From Gammaproteobacteria bacterium (GTDB lineage: Bacteria > Pseudomonadota > Gammaproteobacteria > HK1): a stretch of 40,578 nt of DNA. Of the stretch, positions 28,866 through 36,663 are shown one piece after another (position 1 is the first letter of the stretch; each line of letters opens with the position of its first letter). The notes under the pieces were generated by a model. The model was not told the DNA's origin, did no database searches, and was given only the letters and a program-made list of their open reading frames with translations. Both the position numbers and the translations under genes were made by a program. The stretch lies in the NCBI GenBank assembly GCA_009937425.1, contig JAACFO010000046.1, positions 1 through 40,578 of the forward strand, given 5' to 3'.

Positions 28866-29200
28866 GCGTCTTCCCTCTTGGTTTCTTTCTTCTTGTACAT
28901 GCCGAGCATGCGCTGGGTGACGAGAAAGCCGCCGAAGATGTTCACCGACGCCAGCACCAGGGCGACAAAGCCCAGGGACTTGGAGATAAGCGTCGCGTCG
29001 TCACCGGCGTCGGCGCCGAATTCCACCGCCACCGCCAGCAGAGCGCCAACGACGATGACCGAGGAAATGGCATTGGTTACCGCCATGAGCGGCGTGTGCA
29101 GTGCCGGCGTTACGCTCCAGACCACGTAGTAGCCGACAAAGATGGCGAGTACGAAGATCGAAAGCCGAAAAACAAAGGGATCGATTTGCGCCGCTTCCAT
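28862..29200 (-). CDS. pntA2: NAD(P) transhydrogenase alpha-2 (membrane part)
   Basis: A 112-residue membrane subunit with three hydrophobic helices ([35 protein letters not shown] and a third before [20 protein letters not shown]). It corresponds to the C-terminal membrane segment of the single-chain E. coli Pnt[14 protein letters not shown] is a family signature. It is translationally coupled to pntB, and pntA1 lies 24 bases upstream. Confidence 0.95.
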   Translation of the reverse strand: MEAAQIDPFVFRLSIFVLAIFVGYYVVWSVTPALHTPLMAVTNAISSVIVVGALLAVAVEFGADAGDDATLISKSLGFVALVLASVNIFGGFLVTQRMLGMYKKKETKREDA

Positions 29201-29224
29201 TGGTTGTCTCCCCCCTGGTCGGTC

Positions 29225-30328
29225 TCAGTCGGCGCTGCCGACGAGCAGTGGATGAACGACGCTGCCGTCACGGGTGAGTGCCGTGCCGGTTACCAGCTCG
29301 TCTTCCCAATCCATGCGGACAGTGCCGCTTTCCGCGTCCACGAACGGTGCGATGAAGTTGAACAGATTGCGCGCGTACAGCGCCGATGCATCCACCGGCA
29401 AGCGACCCGGAACGTTGTGGTGACCGACGATGCGCACACCCTCGTGATCGACAATCTCTCCGGCCCGGGAGAGCTCGCAATTGCCACCCTGCTCCACTGC
29501 CAGGTCGACGATGATGGAGCCCGCACGCATGCTCTCTGCCATAGCCCGCGTCACCAGCAGCGGCGCCGGCCGGCCGGGAATGAGCGCGGTGCAGATCACG
29601 ATGTCCTGCTTCTTGTAATCTTCGCTCATCTCTTTGGCATAGCCACCGGCGGTCTCGGCTTGCGCCGTTTCTTCGCTCTCCACCATGACGAAGGTGGCGC
29701 CCAGACTTTCCACCTGCTCCTTGGCTGCCGGTCGCACGTCGGTGGCGCTCACGATGGCCCCGAGGCGCCTGGCTGTGGCGATGGCCTGCAGGCCCGCGAC
29801 ACCTGCCCCCAACACCATGACCCGGGCCGGCGCGATGGTGCCGGCGGCCGTCATCATCATGGGCATGGCGCGTTCGAAGGTCGCCGCCGCATCCAGCACG
29901 GCCTTGTAACCGGCCAGATTCGATTGTGAGGACAACACGTCCATGGATTGCGCCCGGCTGATACGCGGCATCAACTCCATGGCGAAGGCATCGACGCCAC
30001 ACTCGGCGTAGTGGTCGATGTCGCCGCGGTCCCCGTGGGGGGCCAGCTGGCCGATTAGCAGCGCTCCACGGGGCAACCGCGAGACGCTCTCCCGGAGCGG
30101 GCGCTGGACGCTCAGCAGTACATCGGCGCCGGCAAGGGCCGCGTCAGCATCCGCGACCACGTCGGCGCCGGCGTCACGGAACTGCGAATCGGAGAAGCGC
30201 GCGCGCGACCCGGCACCGGATTCGACAACCACGCCGAGACCGAGACCCGCCAGCTTTTTCACCGACTCCGGCGAAACCGCAACGCGGGGTTCGTGCTCCC
30301 CGCGCTCTTTGATGATCGCAATTTTCAT
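29225..30328 (-). CDS. pntA1: NAD(P) transhydrogenase alpha-1 (NAD-binding part)
   Basis: A 367-residue cytosolic dI domain that binds NAD(H). MKIAIIKERGEHEPRVAVSP at the N-terminus is the AlaDH/PNT N domain. The NAD-binding Rossmann motif is VMVLGAGVAGLQAIATARRLGA (about residues 165-190), with the acidic residue in ATDVRPAAKEQ. PAPLLVTRAMAESMRAGSIIVDLA is the following conserved stretch. It is the first gene of the pnt operon; the 71 bases upstream to the GGGACAG repeat hold the probable promoter, which I cannot place. Confidence 0.97.
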   Translation of the reverse strand: MKIAIIKERGEHEPRVAVSPESVKKLAGLGLGVVVESGAGSRARFSDSQFRDAGADVVADADAALAGADVLLSVQRPLRESVSRLPRGALLIGQLAPHGDRGDIDHYAECGVDAFAMELMPRISRAQSMDVLSSQSNLAGYKAVLDAAATFERAMPMMMTAAGTIAPARVMVLGAGVAGLQAIATARRLGAIVSATDVRPAAKEQVESLGATFVMVESEETAQAETAGGYAKEMSEDYKKQDIVICTALIPGRPAPLLVTRAMAESMRAGSIIVDLAVEQGGNCELSRAGEIVDHEGVRIVGHHNVPGRLPVDASALYARNLFNFIAPFVDAESGTVRMDWEDELVTGTALTRDGSVVHPLLVGSAD

Positions 30329-30399
30329 CCCGATTGAAAAATCCGCACCCCGAACAGGCCGCGTATTATGTCACAGATGCGCGCCGTTCAAAGTGATCT

Positions 30400-30442
30400 G
30401 GGACAGGTTTGAAATTTCAGGGACAGATTTGAAATCTGTCCC
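30400..30442. repeat. GGGACAG-type palindromic repeat
   Basis: GGGACAGATTT-G-AAATCTGTCCC (30420-30442) is a perfect palindrome, preceded by an incomplete copy GGGACAGGTTTGAAATTTC at 30400. It lies between the pnt operon and the stop codon of the phosphodiesterase-family gene, which shares its last base. It is of the same style as the repeats at 11719 and 12815. Confidence 0.75.
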
Positions 30443-31608
30443 TACAGCTGCGCCAGTATCAAGGGCACGACCATCTCGGCGGCACTCACGCCGCCGTGCA
30501 CGCCCACGTGCACTGGGCGCTCGCCCTCGCCGAGGAGGGAGTCCCGCAGTACGAAGTTGTCTTTCATCAGCAAAACATAGTGACCGATGCGCTCGGCCAG
30601 TCGCGGATGGGGCTCCCCGAGGCCGAAGCTTTCGTTCTCCAGCATCACCTGCTTGTCCATGGCCACGCAGTACTCGCCGAGTTCTTCCGCCACATAGGCC
30701 TCGAACTGCGCCCGCTTTGCCGGATCCACGTAGCAGTAAACCGCACGTCCCTCGCCGCACAGGGGCAACACCAGGGTGTCGGCGAGGCGCGGGTGACTGG
30801 CCAGATCCAGGCGCGTGTCCGGCGTCGTATCGATAAATCCGTGGTCCGCGGTCAATACCACGGTGGCGCCGCTGCCCCTGGCGGAGTCGAGAAATCCGGC
30901 GAAGCGCCCGTCGATCTGGCGCAGGTGCTCCCGGGAGCGTTCATCATCAGCGCCGAAACGGTGGCACATGGAGTCCAACTGGGGCCAATAGGCATATACG
31001 AAGCAACTGTCGTTGCTGTTTACGATGTCCCGTACCACGTCGAAGAATCCCTGCAGGGAACGGTAGCCGCGCACCTCTGCCTTTCCCCGCAAGGCGTTGG
31101 TGTAACTGGTGTCCACCAGATCCCGCCGCTGCACGATGAAACAGCGTGTATCGAGGGCGTCGGCGACCGGCTGGGTTGCGAACAAGCGGCGCGCATCGAC
31201 TCCGGCACTCGCAAGCGGCAAACCACCGACCCGGGTGGTGAACGGCAGCGGCGCCGCGACCAGCCCGATTTCCCTGAACCACATGAACCAGCCGGTGAGG
31301 GCGTGTTGCTGGGGAGCGCAGCCGGTAAGAAAGGTGGTGATGGCGCTGGCGGTAGTGGACGGAAAAACCGAGGTCATGGAGCCGCTCAGATGGCCGCGCA
31401 TGGCGCCATCGTCGGCCGCCCCCAGGAGCAACTCGTGGCCAAGCCCGTCGATGACCAGCAAAACCACCTTACGGCTGTCGCTGAACATTTCCGGTGGAGC
31501 CAGGGTCAGGGGCGCGTACTGATCGCCGCGCTCGCCCTTTGCCAGGCCGCGGACGATGGACTGCATCAAGTTGACGATACTGCCCCCATGGTAATCGGGG
31601 AGGATCAT
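30442..31608 (-). CDS. Alkaline-phosphatase-superfamily phosphodiesterase-like protein
   Basis: A 388-residue protein of the nucleotide pyrophosphatase/phosphodiesterase group. The metal Asp is in VVLLVIDGLGHELL and the Thr nucleophile region is SVFPSTTASAITTFLTG. YWPQLDSMCHRFG supplies Asp/His ligands, VLTADHGFIDTTPD the next Asp-His pair, and VGVHGGVSAAEMVVPL the last His. It therefore keeps the full metal set. No signal peptide is seen, so it is probably cytosolic. The substrate is unknown (phosphodiester or phosphonate). The ATG at 31608 follows GGTG...; the frame extends to 31656 but those residues look unrelated. It is divergent from the IalB-like gene. Confidence 0.85.
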   Translation of the reverse strand: MILPDYHGGSIVNLMQSIVRGLAKGERGDQYAPLTLAPPEMFSDSRKVVLLVIDGLGHELLLGAADDGAMRGHLSGSMTSVFPSTTASAITTFLTGCAPQQHALTGWFMWFREIGLVAAPLPFTTRVGGLPLASAGVDARRLFATQPVADALDTRCFIVQRRDLVDTSYTNALRGKAEVRGYRSLQGFFDVVRDIVNSNDSCFVYAYWPQLDSMCHRFGADDERSREHLRQIDGRFAGFLDSARGSGATVVLTADHGFIDTTPDTRLDLASHPRLADTLVLPLCGEGRAVYCYVDPAKRAQFEAYVAEELGEYCVAMDKQVMLENESFGLGEPHPRLAERIGHYVLLMKDNFVLRDSLLGEGERPVHVGVHGGVSAAEMVVPLILAQL

Positions 31609-31680
31609 GGTGTTTGGTGAGTCCCGTGCGGGTGGTTTACAGTCCCTGGCATGCAATCGGCATCCCGGAGTGCTATCCCC

Positions 31681-32211
31681 ATGGCCGTGCCATCTGAATT
31701 CACGCCACGCCGAGCCGGGCCGGGGCGCTGGCTGGCAGTGGTGCTGGCGGCGCTATCGATGGCCGGACCCGTTGAGGCCAGACCGGAGCACGGTCAGACA
31801 TTCAAAGACTGGACCGCCCGTTGCGAGCAGGCACCGGGGAGTTCCCTGGAGCGCTGCTTCATTTTTCAGAATCTGGTGCTCAAGGAAAGCGGCCAACGCC
31901 TGGTGCACATGGCCGTTGGTTACCTGGCCGCGAACGGCCGGGCGGCTGCGGTGGTCACCATGCCCCTGGGGATTTCCCTGCCGCCGGGGGCCACCATCAG
32001 CGTCGACAGCGACGCACCCCGGGAGATCGTCATCGAACGTTGCGACAACAACGGCTGCGTGGGGGCCGTGACCCTGAGCGGTGGCTTCGTCGCGCAGTTG
32101 AAGCGCGGCCGGGAGGCGCGCATCAGCTTTCACGACGGCACCCGCCGGCGCATTGCCGTACCCGTATCGCTGCTGGGTTTCACCGCGGGGTTCAATTCTC
32201 TGGATCCGTGA
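31681..32211 (+). CDS. Exported IalB-family protein
   Basis: A 176-residue secreted protein of the invasion-associated locus B family. The signal peptide runs through WLAVVLAALSMAGPVEA. The mature part has FKDWTARCEQAP, then CFIFQNLVLKESGQRLVHMAVGY, TMPLGISLPPG and RCDNNGC, giving two Cys pairs likely to form disulfides. IalB proteins are periplasmic and widespread outside pathogens; the function in free-living bacteria is unknown. The ATG at 31681 is preceded by GGAG; an in-frame ATG at 31651 lacks a ribosome-binding site. The next gene converges 21 bases away. Confidence 0.85.
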   Translation: MAVPSEFTPRRAGPGRWLAVVLAALSMAGPVEARPEHGQTFKDWTARCEQAPGSSLERCFIFQNLVLKESGQRLVHMAVGYLAANGRAAAVVTMPLGISLPPGATISVDSDAPREIVIERCDNNGCVGAVTLSGGFVAQLKRGREARISFHDGTRRRIAVPVSLLGFTAGFNSLDP

Positions 32212-32232
32212 TGCCAGGCGTAACGGAGCTGG

Positions 32233-32742
32233 TCACGCAGCCGTGCGCGAGACCTTCACCGCCGGCGGATTGCACAGGGTCTGGTAAATGACACAGTACC
32301 GCTCGGTGAGTTTTTGAAGCGTCTGCAACTGCTCGTCGCTGGCATCGGTGTCGAGCTGGAGGCTCAAGCGGATGTCCCTGAATCCCACCGGCGCCTGCTT
32401 GTCGACCCCCAATGTGCCGCGAAAATCCAAATCCCCTTCGGCACGAATGGCGCCGCCGCGCAAAGGAATCGACAACGCCGTGGCGACGGCTTTCAGGGTC
32501 ACGCCCGCGCAAGCCACCAGGGCCTCCAGCAGCATGTCACCGGAGCACACGGACAGGCCGTCGCCGCCGGTGGCGGGATGCAGCCCGGCTTCCACCATGG
32601 CCTTACCCGTGCTGAGCTTGCAGGTGATGCTCTCATGGCCAAGCTGCCCTTCGGCTTCCAGGGTGATCACGGCCGCACCCGGATCCGCGCGGTAGCTTTC
32701 CTTCAACGGCGCTTGCAGGTTACGCAATTGCTCGTCGTTCAT
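32233..32742 (-). CDS. OsmC-family peroxiredoxin-like protein
   Basis: A 169-residue OsmC-like protein. The conserved helix LLEALVACAGVTLKAVA holds the first reactive Cys (about residue 81), and RYCVIYQTLCNPP near the C-terminus the second. OsmC proteins reduce organic hydroperoxides through these two cysteines in a dimer. The ATG at 32742 is chosen over the frame's far start at 32814 because AGGAG lies eight bases before it. It sits 17 bases downstream of the FimV-domain gene and is probably the last gene of the SDR-FimV-OsmC group. Confidence 0.87.
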   Translation of the reverse strand: MNDEQLRNLQAPLKESYRADPGAAVITLEAEGQLGHESITCKLSTGKAMVEAGLHPATGGDGLSVCSGDMLLEALVACAGVTLKAVATALSIPLRGGAIRAEGDLDFRGTLGVDKQAPVGFRDIRLSLQLDTDASDEQLQTLQKLTERYCVIYQTLCNPPAVKVSRTAA

Positions 32743-32759
32743 GACTTCATCTCCTGCCC

Positions 32760-33155
32760 TTATCTGGGCTGCAAAAGCACGCTGTATTTTCGCCGCAAGC
32801 TGCCGTTGGGCCATCTCACCTCGATGATGAACTCCAACGCCGGCTCGCGCATACCTTCGCGGCTGGTGATGTGGATGTAACCGGACCCGTCACCATCGCC
32901 GGTGGGCACCACTGCGAATTTCAGCGCCGTCAAATTGTAAGGGCGCACTAAACCGGCACGCTCGAAAACGTCCTTTTCGGCGAGCTTCGCCTTCACGTCG
33001 ACGAGTTCCCCCTGCTTCGCGCCGACGATGGGGATCTTTGCGTTAAAGGGTTGATTCAGTCCAGACGAGACTTCGATGCCGCCGATCCCCAACGCCCAGG
33101 CAGTGGTGGGCAATAGAAATACAATGGCGGCCACGATTCGATGTAAGGCTGACAC
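32760..33155 (-). CDS. Exported FimV N-terminal-domain protein
   Basis: A 131-residue protein that contains only the N-terminal domain of FimV. After a signal peptide (VSALHRIVAAIVFLLPTTAWA), the mature part begins LGIGGIEVSSGLNQPFNAKIP and continues to EFIIEVRWPNGSLRRKYSVLL, the region found at the start of FimV/HubP pole-organising proteins of gamma- and betaproteobacteria. Full FimV has a LysM domain, membrane helix, long acidic part and TPR end; none is here. A GTG start at 33155 is selected because GGGGAG precedes it by nine bases and it places the signal peptide at the N-terminus. The longer frame overlaps the SDR gene. Confidence 0.8.
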   Translation of the reverse strand: MSALHRIVAAIVFLLPTTAWALGIGGIEVSSGLNQPFNAKIPIVGAKQGELVDVKAKLAEKDVFERAGLVRPYNLTALKFAVVPTGDGDGSGYIHITSREGMREPALEFIIEVRWPNGSLRRKYSVLLQPR

Positions 33156-33204
33156 GTTAGCAATCTCCCCTAATAAGCGGCGCCGGTACGGCCGATGGCA
33201 TCCA

Positions 33205-33984
33205 TCAGAGCGTGCCGGGATACCCGCCACCGTCGATGACGATGTTTTGACCATTGATATAGCCCGCGTGGGCACTGCAGAGAAAAGCGCACAGAGCGCC
33301 GAACTCCTCAGGAGAACCATAGCGTCCCGCGGGGTTGGTTTTCTTGCGCTTTTCGAACTCCTCTTCAAAATTCACGCCCGATTGCTCGGCAGCGTAGCGG
33401 ATCCCGGAGCGCAACCTGTCGGTATCGAATGGACCGGGAAGAATGCCGTTAATAGTGACGCCCTTGGCCGCCATTTGCCGCGCCACGCCGGCTACGAAAC
33501 CGGTGAGCCCGGCCCGGGCCCCGTTGGAAAGCCCCAGGGTGGGAATGGGCGACTTCACCGAGCTCGACGTGATATTGATGATACGACCGTAGCCCCGCTC
33601 GCCCATGCCATCGATGGTGGCCTTGATGAGGTCGATGGGGGTCAGCATGTTGGCATTCAGCGCACTCAGCCATTCCTCGTGGCCCCAGTCGCGAAAATCC
33701 CCAGGCGGCGGCCCACCGGCATTGTTGACCAGTATGTCCAGATCTCCCGCTACTTCGAGGGCCTCTGCCCTGCCCTCCTCGCTGGTGATATCGCAGCACA
33801 CGGTGCGCACTTCGCTTGCGCCTGCCGCCCGGGCTTCCTCGGCGGCGGCTTCCAGTGTTTCCGCCGTACGCCCGTTCATGGTGACATGCACGCCCTCTCT
33901 CGCCAGCGCCAGGGCGCAACCTTTGCCAAGACCCTTGCTGGAGGCGCATACCAGCGCCCGCTTACCCGCTATTCCCAAATCCAC
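33205..33984 (-). CDS. Atypical short-chain dehydrogenase/reductase
   Basis: A 259-residue Rossmann protein of the SDR superfamily. The cofactor motif is ALVCASSKGLGKGCALALA (residues about 10-28) and the NNAG motif is DILVNNAGGPPPG. The usual catalytic YxxxK is replaced: the matching stretch is LGLSNGARAGLTG, with Ser for Tyr and Arg for Lys, although the preceding ITSSSVKSP keeps serines. The C-terminus has GALCAFLCSAHAGYINGQNIVIDGG, as in 3-oxoacyl-ACP reductases. This subfamily is common but its reaction is not established. A GTG start at 33984 with GGGGGAAG upstream is chosen; the frame runs to 34050 without support. Confidence 0.87.
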   Translation of the reverse strand: MDLGIAGKRALVCASSKGLGKGCALALAREGVHVTMNGRTAETLEAAAEEARAAGASEVRTVCCDITSEEGRAEALEVAGDLDILVNNAGGPPPGDFRDWGHEEWLSALNANMLTPIDLIKATIDGMGERGYGRIINITSSSVKSPIPTLGLSNGARAGLTGFVAGVARQMAAKGVTINGILPGPFDTDRLRSGIRYAAEQSGVNFEEEFEKRKKTNPAGRYGSPEEFGALCAFLCSAHAGYINGQNIVIDGGGYPGTL

Positions 33985-34098
33985 GTTGTCTTCCCCCTTG
34001 TACCTGCACCCATGTAAAACCGTCGGCCATTCTAACCGATGCAGGGGCATCTCCGGTGCGGGCTTAATGGCCCCTTGCGGTACCGGGAATAAATCGAT

Positions 34099-34115
34099 TG
34101 TCGGGATCCTTTACA
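34099..34115 (+). promoter_or_regulatory. Distal TGTCG-N7-TTACA motif (locus 2)
   Basis: TGTCGGGATCCTTTACA lies 183 bases before the second sigma-54-type promoter. It is in the 373-base gap between the SDR gene and the small membrane ORF, which otherwise holds only regulatory-looking sequence, including a TTGTAATTACAA palindrome at 34150-34161. Confidence 0.55.
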
Positions 34116-34190
34116 AATCCTCAGGTACCCTGGGATCCAACGTAAGTCATTGTAATTACAAATAATCCCTCCGAACGGGTCGATTCGCTT

Positions 34191-34207
34191 TGTCGAAGAT
34201 TCTTACA
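34191..34207 (+). promoter_or_regulatory. Proximal TGTCG-N7-TTACA motif (locus 2)
   Basis: TGTCGAAGATTCTTACA starts 91 bases before the promoter at 34282, matching the 92-base spacing at locus 1. Next to it, CTGTCG and CGACAG (34212-34231) form a dyad with an eight-base spacer, carrying another TGTCG half-site. Confidence 0.65.
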
Positions 34208-34281
34208 CCGCCTGTCGCGATTACCCGACAGATCTGAAAATAAACTCACAACCCATTGATTAATAAAGGTCTTTTAAAAGC

Positions 34282-34297
34282 GTGCACACTTCTTGCA
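34282..34297 (+). promoter_or_regulatory. Sigma-54-type promoter (locus 2)
   Basis: GTGCACACTTCTTGCA fits TGGCAC-N5-TTGCA with a perfect -12 half (TTGCA) and GCAC at -24; the first G of the -24 GG is T. Spacing between -24 G and -12 GC is right. The start would be near 34308, about 50 bases before the small ORF. Confidence 0.62.
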
Positions 34298-34357
34298 TTA
34301 GATGGGCAGGATTGTGCTGGAAGGCCCGTGAGGCCGTGCATCCAGACCGAGGAAACC

Positions 34358-34480
34358 ATGTTGAAAGCCAACAAAAACAACTCCCACGAAGGGGCCGTGT
34401 GCATCGCCAACAATGGCGCCGCCGCGCGCTGCGCGCTCGGAATACTGGTCGTGGTGGTGCTGCTGCTTTCCAATCACTAG
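34358..34480 (+). CDS. Small membrane protein, 40 residues
   Basis: I do not recognise this small gene. It encodes 40 residues: a polar N-terminal half (MLKANKNNSHEGAVCIANN) and a C-terminal hydrophobic helix, ALGILVVVVLLLSNH, suited to a single membrane span. GAGGA lies five bases before the ATG. It follows a sigma-54-type promoter and two shared upstream motifs, the main reason to believe it is real. The hydrophobic helix at the C-terminus without an N-terminal signal suggests a tail-anchored or small inner-membrane peptide. It has no PEP motif, so it is not itself a PEP-CTERM protein. Upstream in-frame codons reach 34256 but lie before the promoter. Confidence 0.6.
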   Translation: MLKANKNNSHEGAVCIANNGAAARCALGILVVVVLLLSNH

Positions 34481-34503
34481 CTGGCCAATGACCAGCTGGA
34501 TCG

Positions 34504-34537
34504 GGGGCAGGCCGCACCGGCTGCCGGCGCCTGCCCC
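34504..34537 (+). terminator. Hairpin after the small ORF
   Basis: GGGGCAGGC (34504-34512) pairs with GCCTGCCCC (34529-34537) 24 bases after the small ORF. AGCTGG/CCAGCT forms a smaller stem just before. There is no T-run, so termination is likely but not certain. The rest of the gap to 34680 shows nothing I can assign. Confidence 0.5.
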
Positions 34538-34679
34538 GGTTCTACGCTGAGACCCGAGCCCTGCCAGGGTGCTTTCGCCGCTGCGCCGCCGCGCTGCATT
34601 TCACGCCGAGTTGATGCACTATTTCCCTTGACGCCTGGAACCGCATTCAGCGGCGAGGCAGCATGGCAATGGTTCACAC

Positions 34680-35363
34680 ATGACGCCGGAGATCCCCCGT
34701 GGCGCAGCCCCCATCGAGTCGCTGCAACCCGGCAACCCGCGAGTCGGGGTGGACCGCATGTTGCGCATCCAGGGCTACACCGCCCCCGAAAAGGTGCGCC
34801 CCGCCGTGCGTGAGGTCGCCGAACGTAACGCCAAACGCGCCGAAGGATTGTTCGATCCGGCGGTGCGTTATCGGCGTATTCCGGTGTTGAATTGCAGCAA
34901 TGACAGTCTCGCCCTGTGCGGCGATGTCAGCCTGCACTGTCGCGCCTTCCCGCGCTTTTTGTCCGCCGCCCGGGAAATCGCCGTGTTCGTGACCACCGCC
35001 GGGGGGCGCATCGACGACGAGTTGGCGCGCCTCAACACCGAGGAGCAGTTTCTCGACATGCTGTTCCTGGAGACCGCCGCCTGGTTGGGCATAGAGGAGA
35101 TCACCAAGGCTTTCATCGTTCACTTGAGAGAACGTGCAGCCGACGACGGATTGCGTCTCACCCGCCGCATGGGACCGGGATACGACTACAAGACCGAAGA
35201 CGGCAAGGCCCAGTGGCCGCTGGACGAGCAACGCTCACTGTTCGCATTGTTCGGAGACGCCACACTGCCCGTGCACTTGCTCGACAGTTGCGCCATGTTG
35301 CCGAAGATGTCCCGCTCGGGATTGGTAGGCCTGGTTCCGTCCCTGGCCTCCCCGCCGCCATAG
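34680..35363 (+). CDS. MetH reactivation-domain-like protein
   Basis: A 227-residue protein that resembles stand-alone versions of the C-terminal activation domain of cobalamin-dependent methionine synthase. VGVDRMLRIQGY at the start, FVTTAGGRIDDELARL, MLFLETAAWLGIEEITK and GPGYDYKTEDGKAQWPLDEQ, followed by LLDSCAMLPKMSRSGL, are the relevant stretches. Such domains bind S-adenosylmethionine and help re-methylate an oxidised corrinoid. No methionine synthase or corrinoid methyltransferase is in the window, so its partner is unknown. The ATG at 34680 lacks a clear ribosome-binding site. It is convergent with ispG, 12 bases apart. Confidence 0.6.
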   Translation: MTPEIPRGAAPIESLQPGNPRVGVDRMLRIQGYTAPEKVRPAVREVAERNAKRAEGLFDPAVRYRRIPVLNCSNDSLALCGDVSLHCRAFPRFLSAAREIAVFVTTAGGRIDDELARLNTEEQFLDMLFLETAAWLGIEEITKAFIVHLRERAADDGLRLTRRMGPGYDYKTEDGKAQWPLDEQRSLFALFGDATLPVHLLDSCAMLPKMSRSGLVGLVPSLASPPP

Positions 35364-35375
35364 ACGAAGGCGACT

Positions 35376-36608
35376 TCAGGCGCGGCGCGCGTAATGAGAC
35401 GCCACGTACTCGTCGACGATCTGGCGAAACTCCGCGGCAATATTGTCGCCGCGCAACGTCACCGTCTTTTTGCCATCCACGAACACCGGCGCCGCCGGTG
35501 ACTCGCCGGTACCAGGCAGACTGATACCGATATTCGCGTGCTTGCTCTCGCCGGGCCCGTTGACCACGCAGCCCATGACCGCCACGGACATGTCTTCGAC
35601 GCCATCAAAGGATTCGCGCCACACGGGCATGCTGTCGCGCAGATGGCTCTGGATAGAGTTGGCGAGTTCCTGGAAGAACGTGCTGGTGGTTCGCCCGCAA
35701 CCGGGGCATGCCGTGACCAGCGGCGTAAATGAACGCAGACCCATGGTCTGCAGCAGCTCCTGGGCGACGATTACCTCGCGGGTGCGATCGCCGCCGGGTT
35801 CCGGCGTCAACGACACGCGGATGGTGTCGCCGATCCCCTGCTGCAGCAAAATCCCCATGCCGGCGGTGGAGGCGACTATGCCCTTGGATCCCATACCGGC
35901 CTCGGTAAGACCCAGATGCAGGGCGTGATCGCTGCGCCTCGCGAGCTCCGCGTACACCGCGATCAGATCCTGCACGCCACTTACCTTGCAGGAGAGCACG
36001 ATGCGATCCCGCGCCAGACCCTGCTGCTCCGCGGCCTCGGCGCTGGAGAGCGCCGATACCACCAGTGCCTCGCGGGTGACCAGGTGGGCGTCCAGAGGAT
36101 CGGCGCTGCGTGCATTCTCATCCATCATGCGGGTCAGGAGATTCCCGTCCAGGCTACCCCAGTTCACACCGATTCGTACGGGTTTGTCGTAGTCCATGGC
36201 AAAGGACACCATGGTTGCGAACTGCACGTCGCGCTTTTTGCCAAAGCCGACATTGCCTGGGTTGATGCGGTACTTGGCGAGTGCCTTGGCGCAATCGGGA
36301 TGATCACTCAGCAGACGATGACCGTTGTAGTGAAAGTCCCCGATCAGGGGCACGCCGCACCCCACATCATCCAGGCGACTACGGATTTCGCCCACCGCGG
36401 CTGCCGATGCCGGCGTGTCCACCGTAATGCGCACCACTTCCGAGCCCGCCCGGGCAAGCGCTTCCACCTGCTCGGCGGTAGCGGCCGCGTCCGCAGTGTC
36501 CGTGTTTGTCATGGACTGAACGACGATAGGGGCGCCGCCGCCAATGACCACCGGTCCGACTTGTACACCTACGCTTTCGCGGCGCTCGAAGGGCAATGAA
36601 ACGGACAT
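35376..36608 (-). CDS. ispG: 4-hydroxy-3-methylbut-2-enyl-diphosphate synthase (flavodoxin) IspG
   Basis: A 410-residue [4Fe-4S] enzyme, the sixth step of the MEP isoprenoid pathway, acting in the cytosol. N-terminal [12 protein letters not shown] is the family start of the TIM barrel, with [14 protein letters not shown] after it. The cluster cysteines are in ACPGCGRTT and [10 protein letters not shown] near residues 300-350. Length is slightly longer than E. coli IspG (372) but in the usual range. The start is ATG at 36608. It stands between a convergent gene and the glycosyltransferase, from which it is separated by 55 bases on the same strand. Confidence 0.97.
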   Translation of the reverse strand: MSVSLPFERRESVGVQVGPVVIGGGAPIVVQSMTNTDTADAAATAEQVEALARAGSEVVRITVDTPASAAAVGEIRSRLDDVGCGVPLIGDFHYNGHRLLSDHPDCAKALAKYRINPGNVGFGKKRDVQFATMVSFAMDYDKPVRIGVNWGSLDGNLLTRMMDENARSADPLDAHLVTREALVVSALSSAEAAEQQGLARDRIVLSCKVSGVQDLIAVYAELARRSDHALHLGLTEAGMGSKGIVASTAGMGILLQQGIGDTIRVSLTPEPGGDRTREVIVAQELLQTMGLRSFTPLVTACPGCGRTTSTFFQELANSIQSHLRDSMPVWRESFDGVEDMSVAVMGCVVNGPGESKHANIGISLPGTGESPAAPVFVDGKKTVTLRGDNIAAEFRQIVDEYVASHYARRA

Positions 36609-36663
36609 GGACTCTCAGGCTGCGGTTGAAACGATAGAGAGTCTAACGGTCACCGGATTGCTG

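Noticed and set aside
27714..29129. 471-codon plus-strand open frame opposite pntB/pntA2
   Set aside because: His/Asp/Gly-rich antisense shadow; pntB is unmistakable on the minus strand.
30496..31620. 374-codon plus-strand open frame opposite the phosphodiesterase gene
   Set aside because: Antisense shadow; the minus-strand protein keeps all metal-binding motifs.
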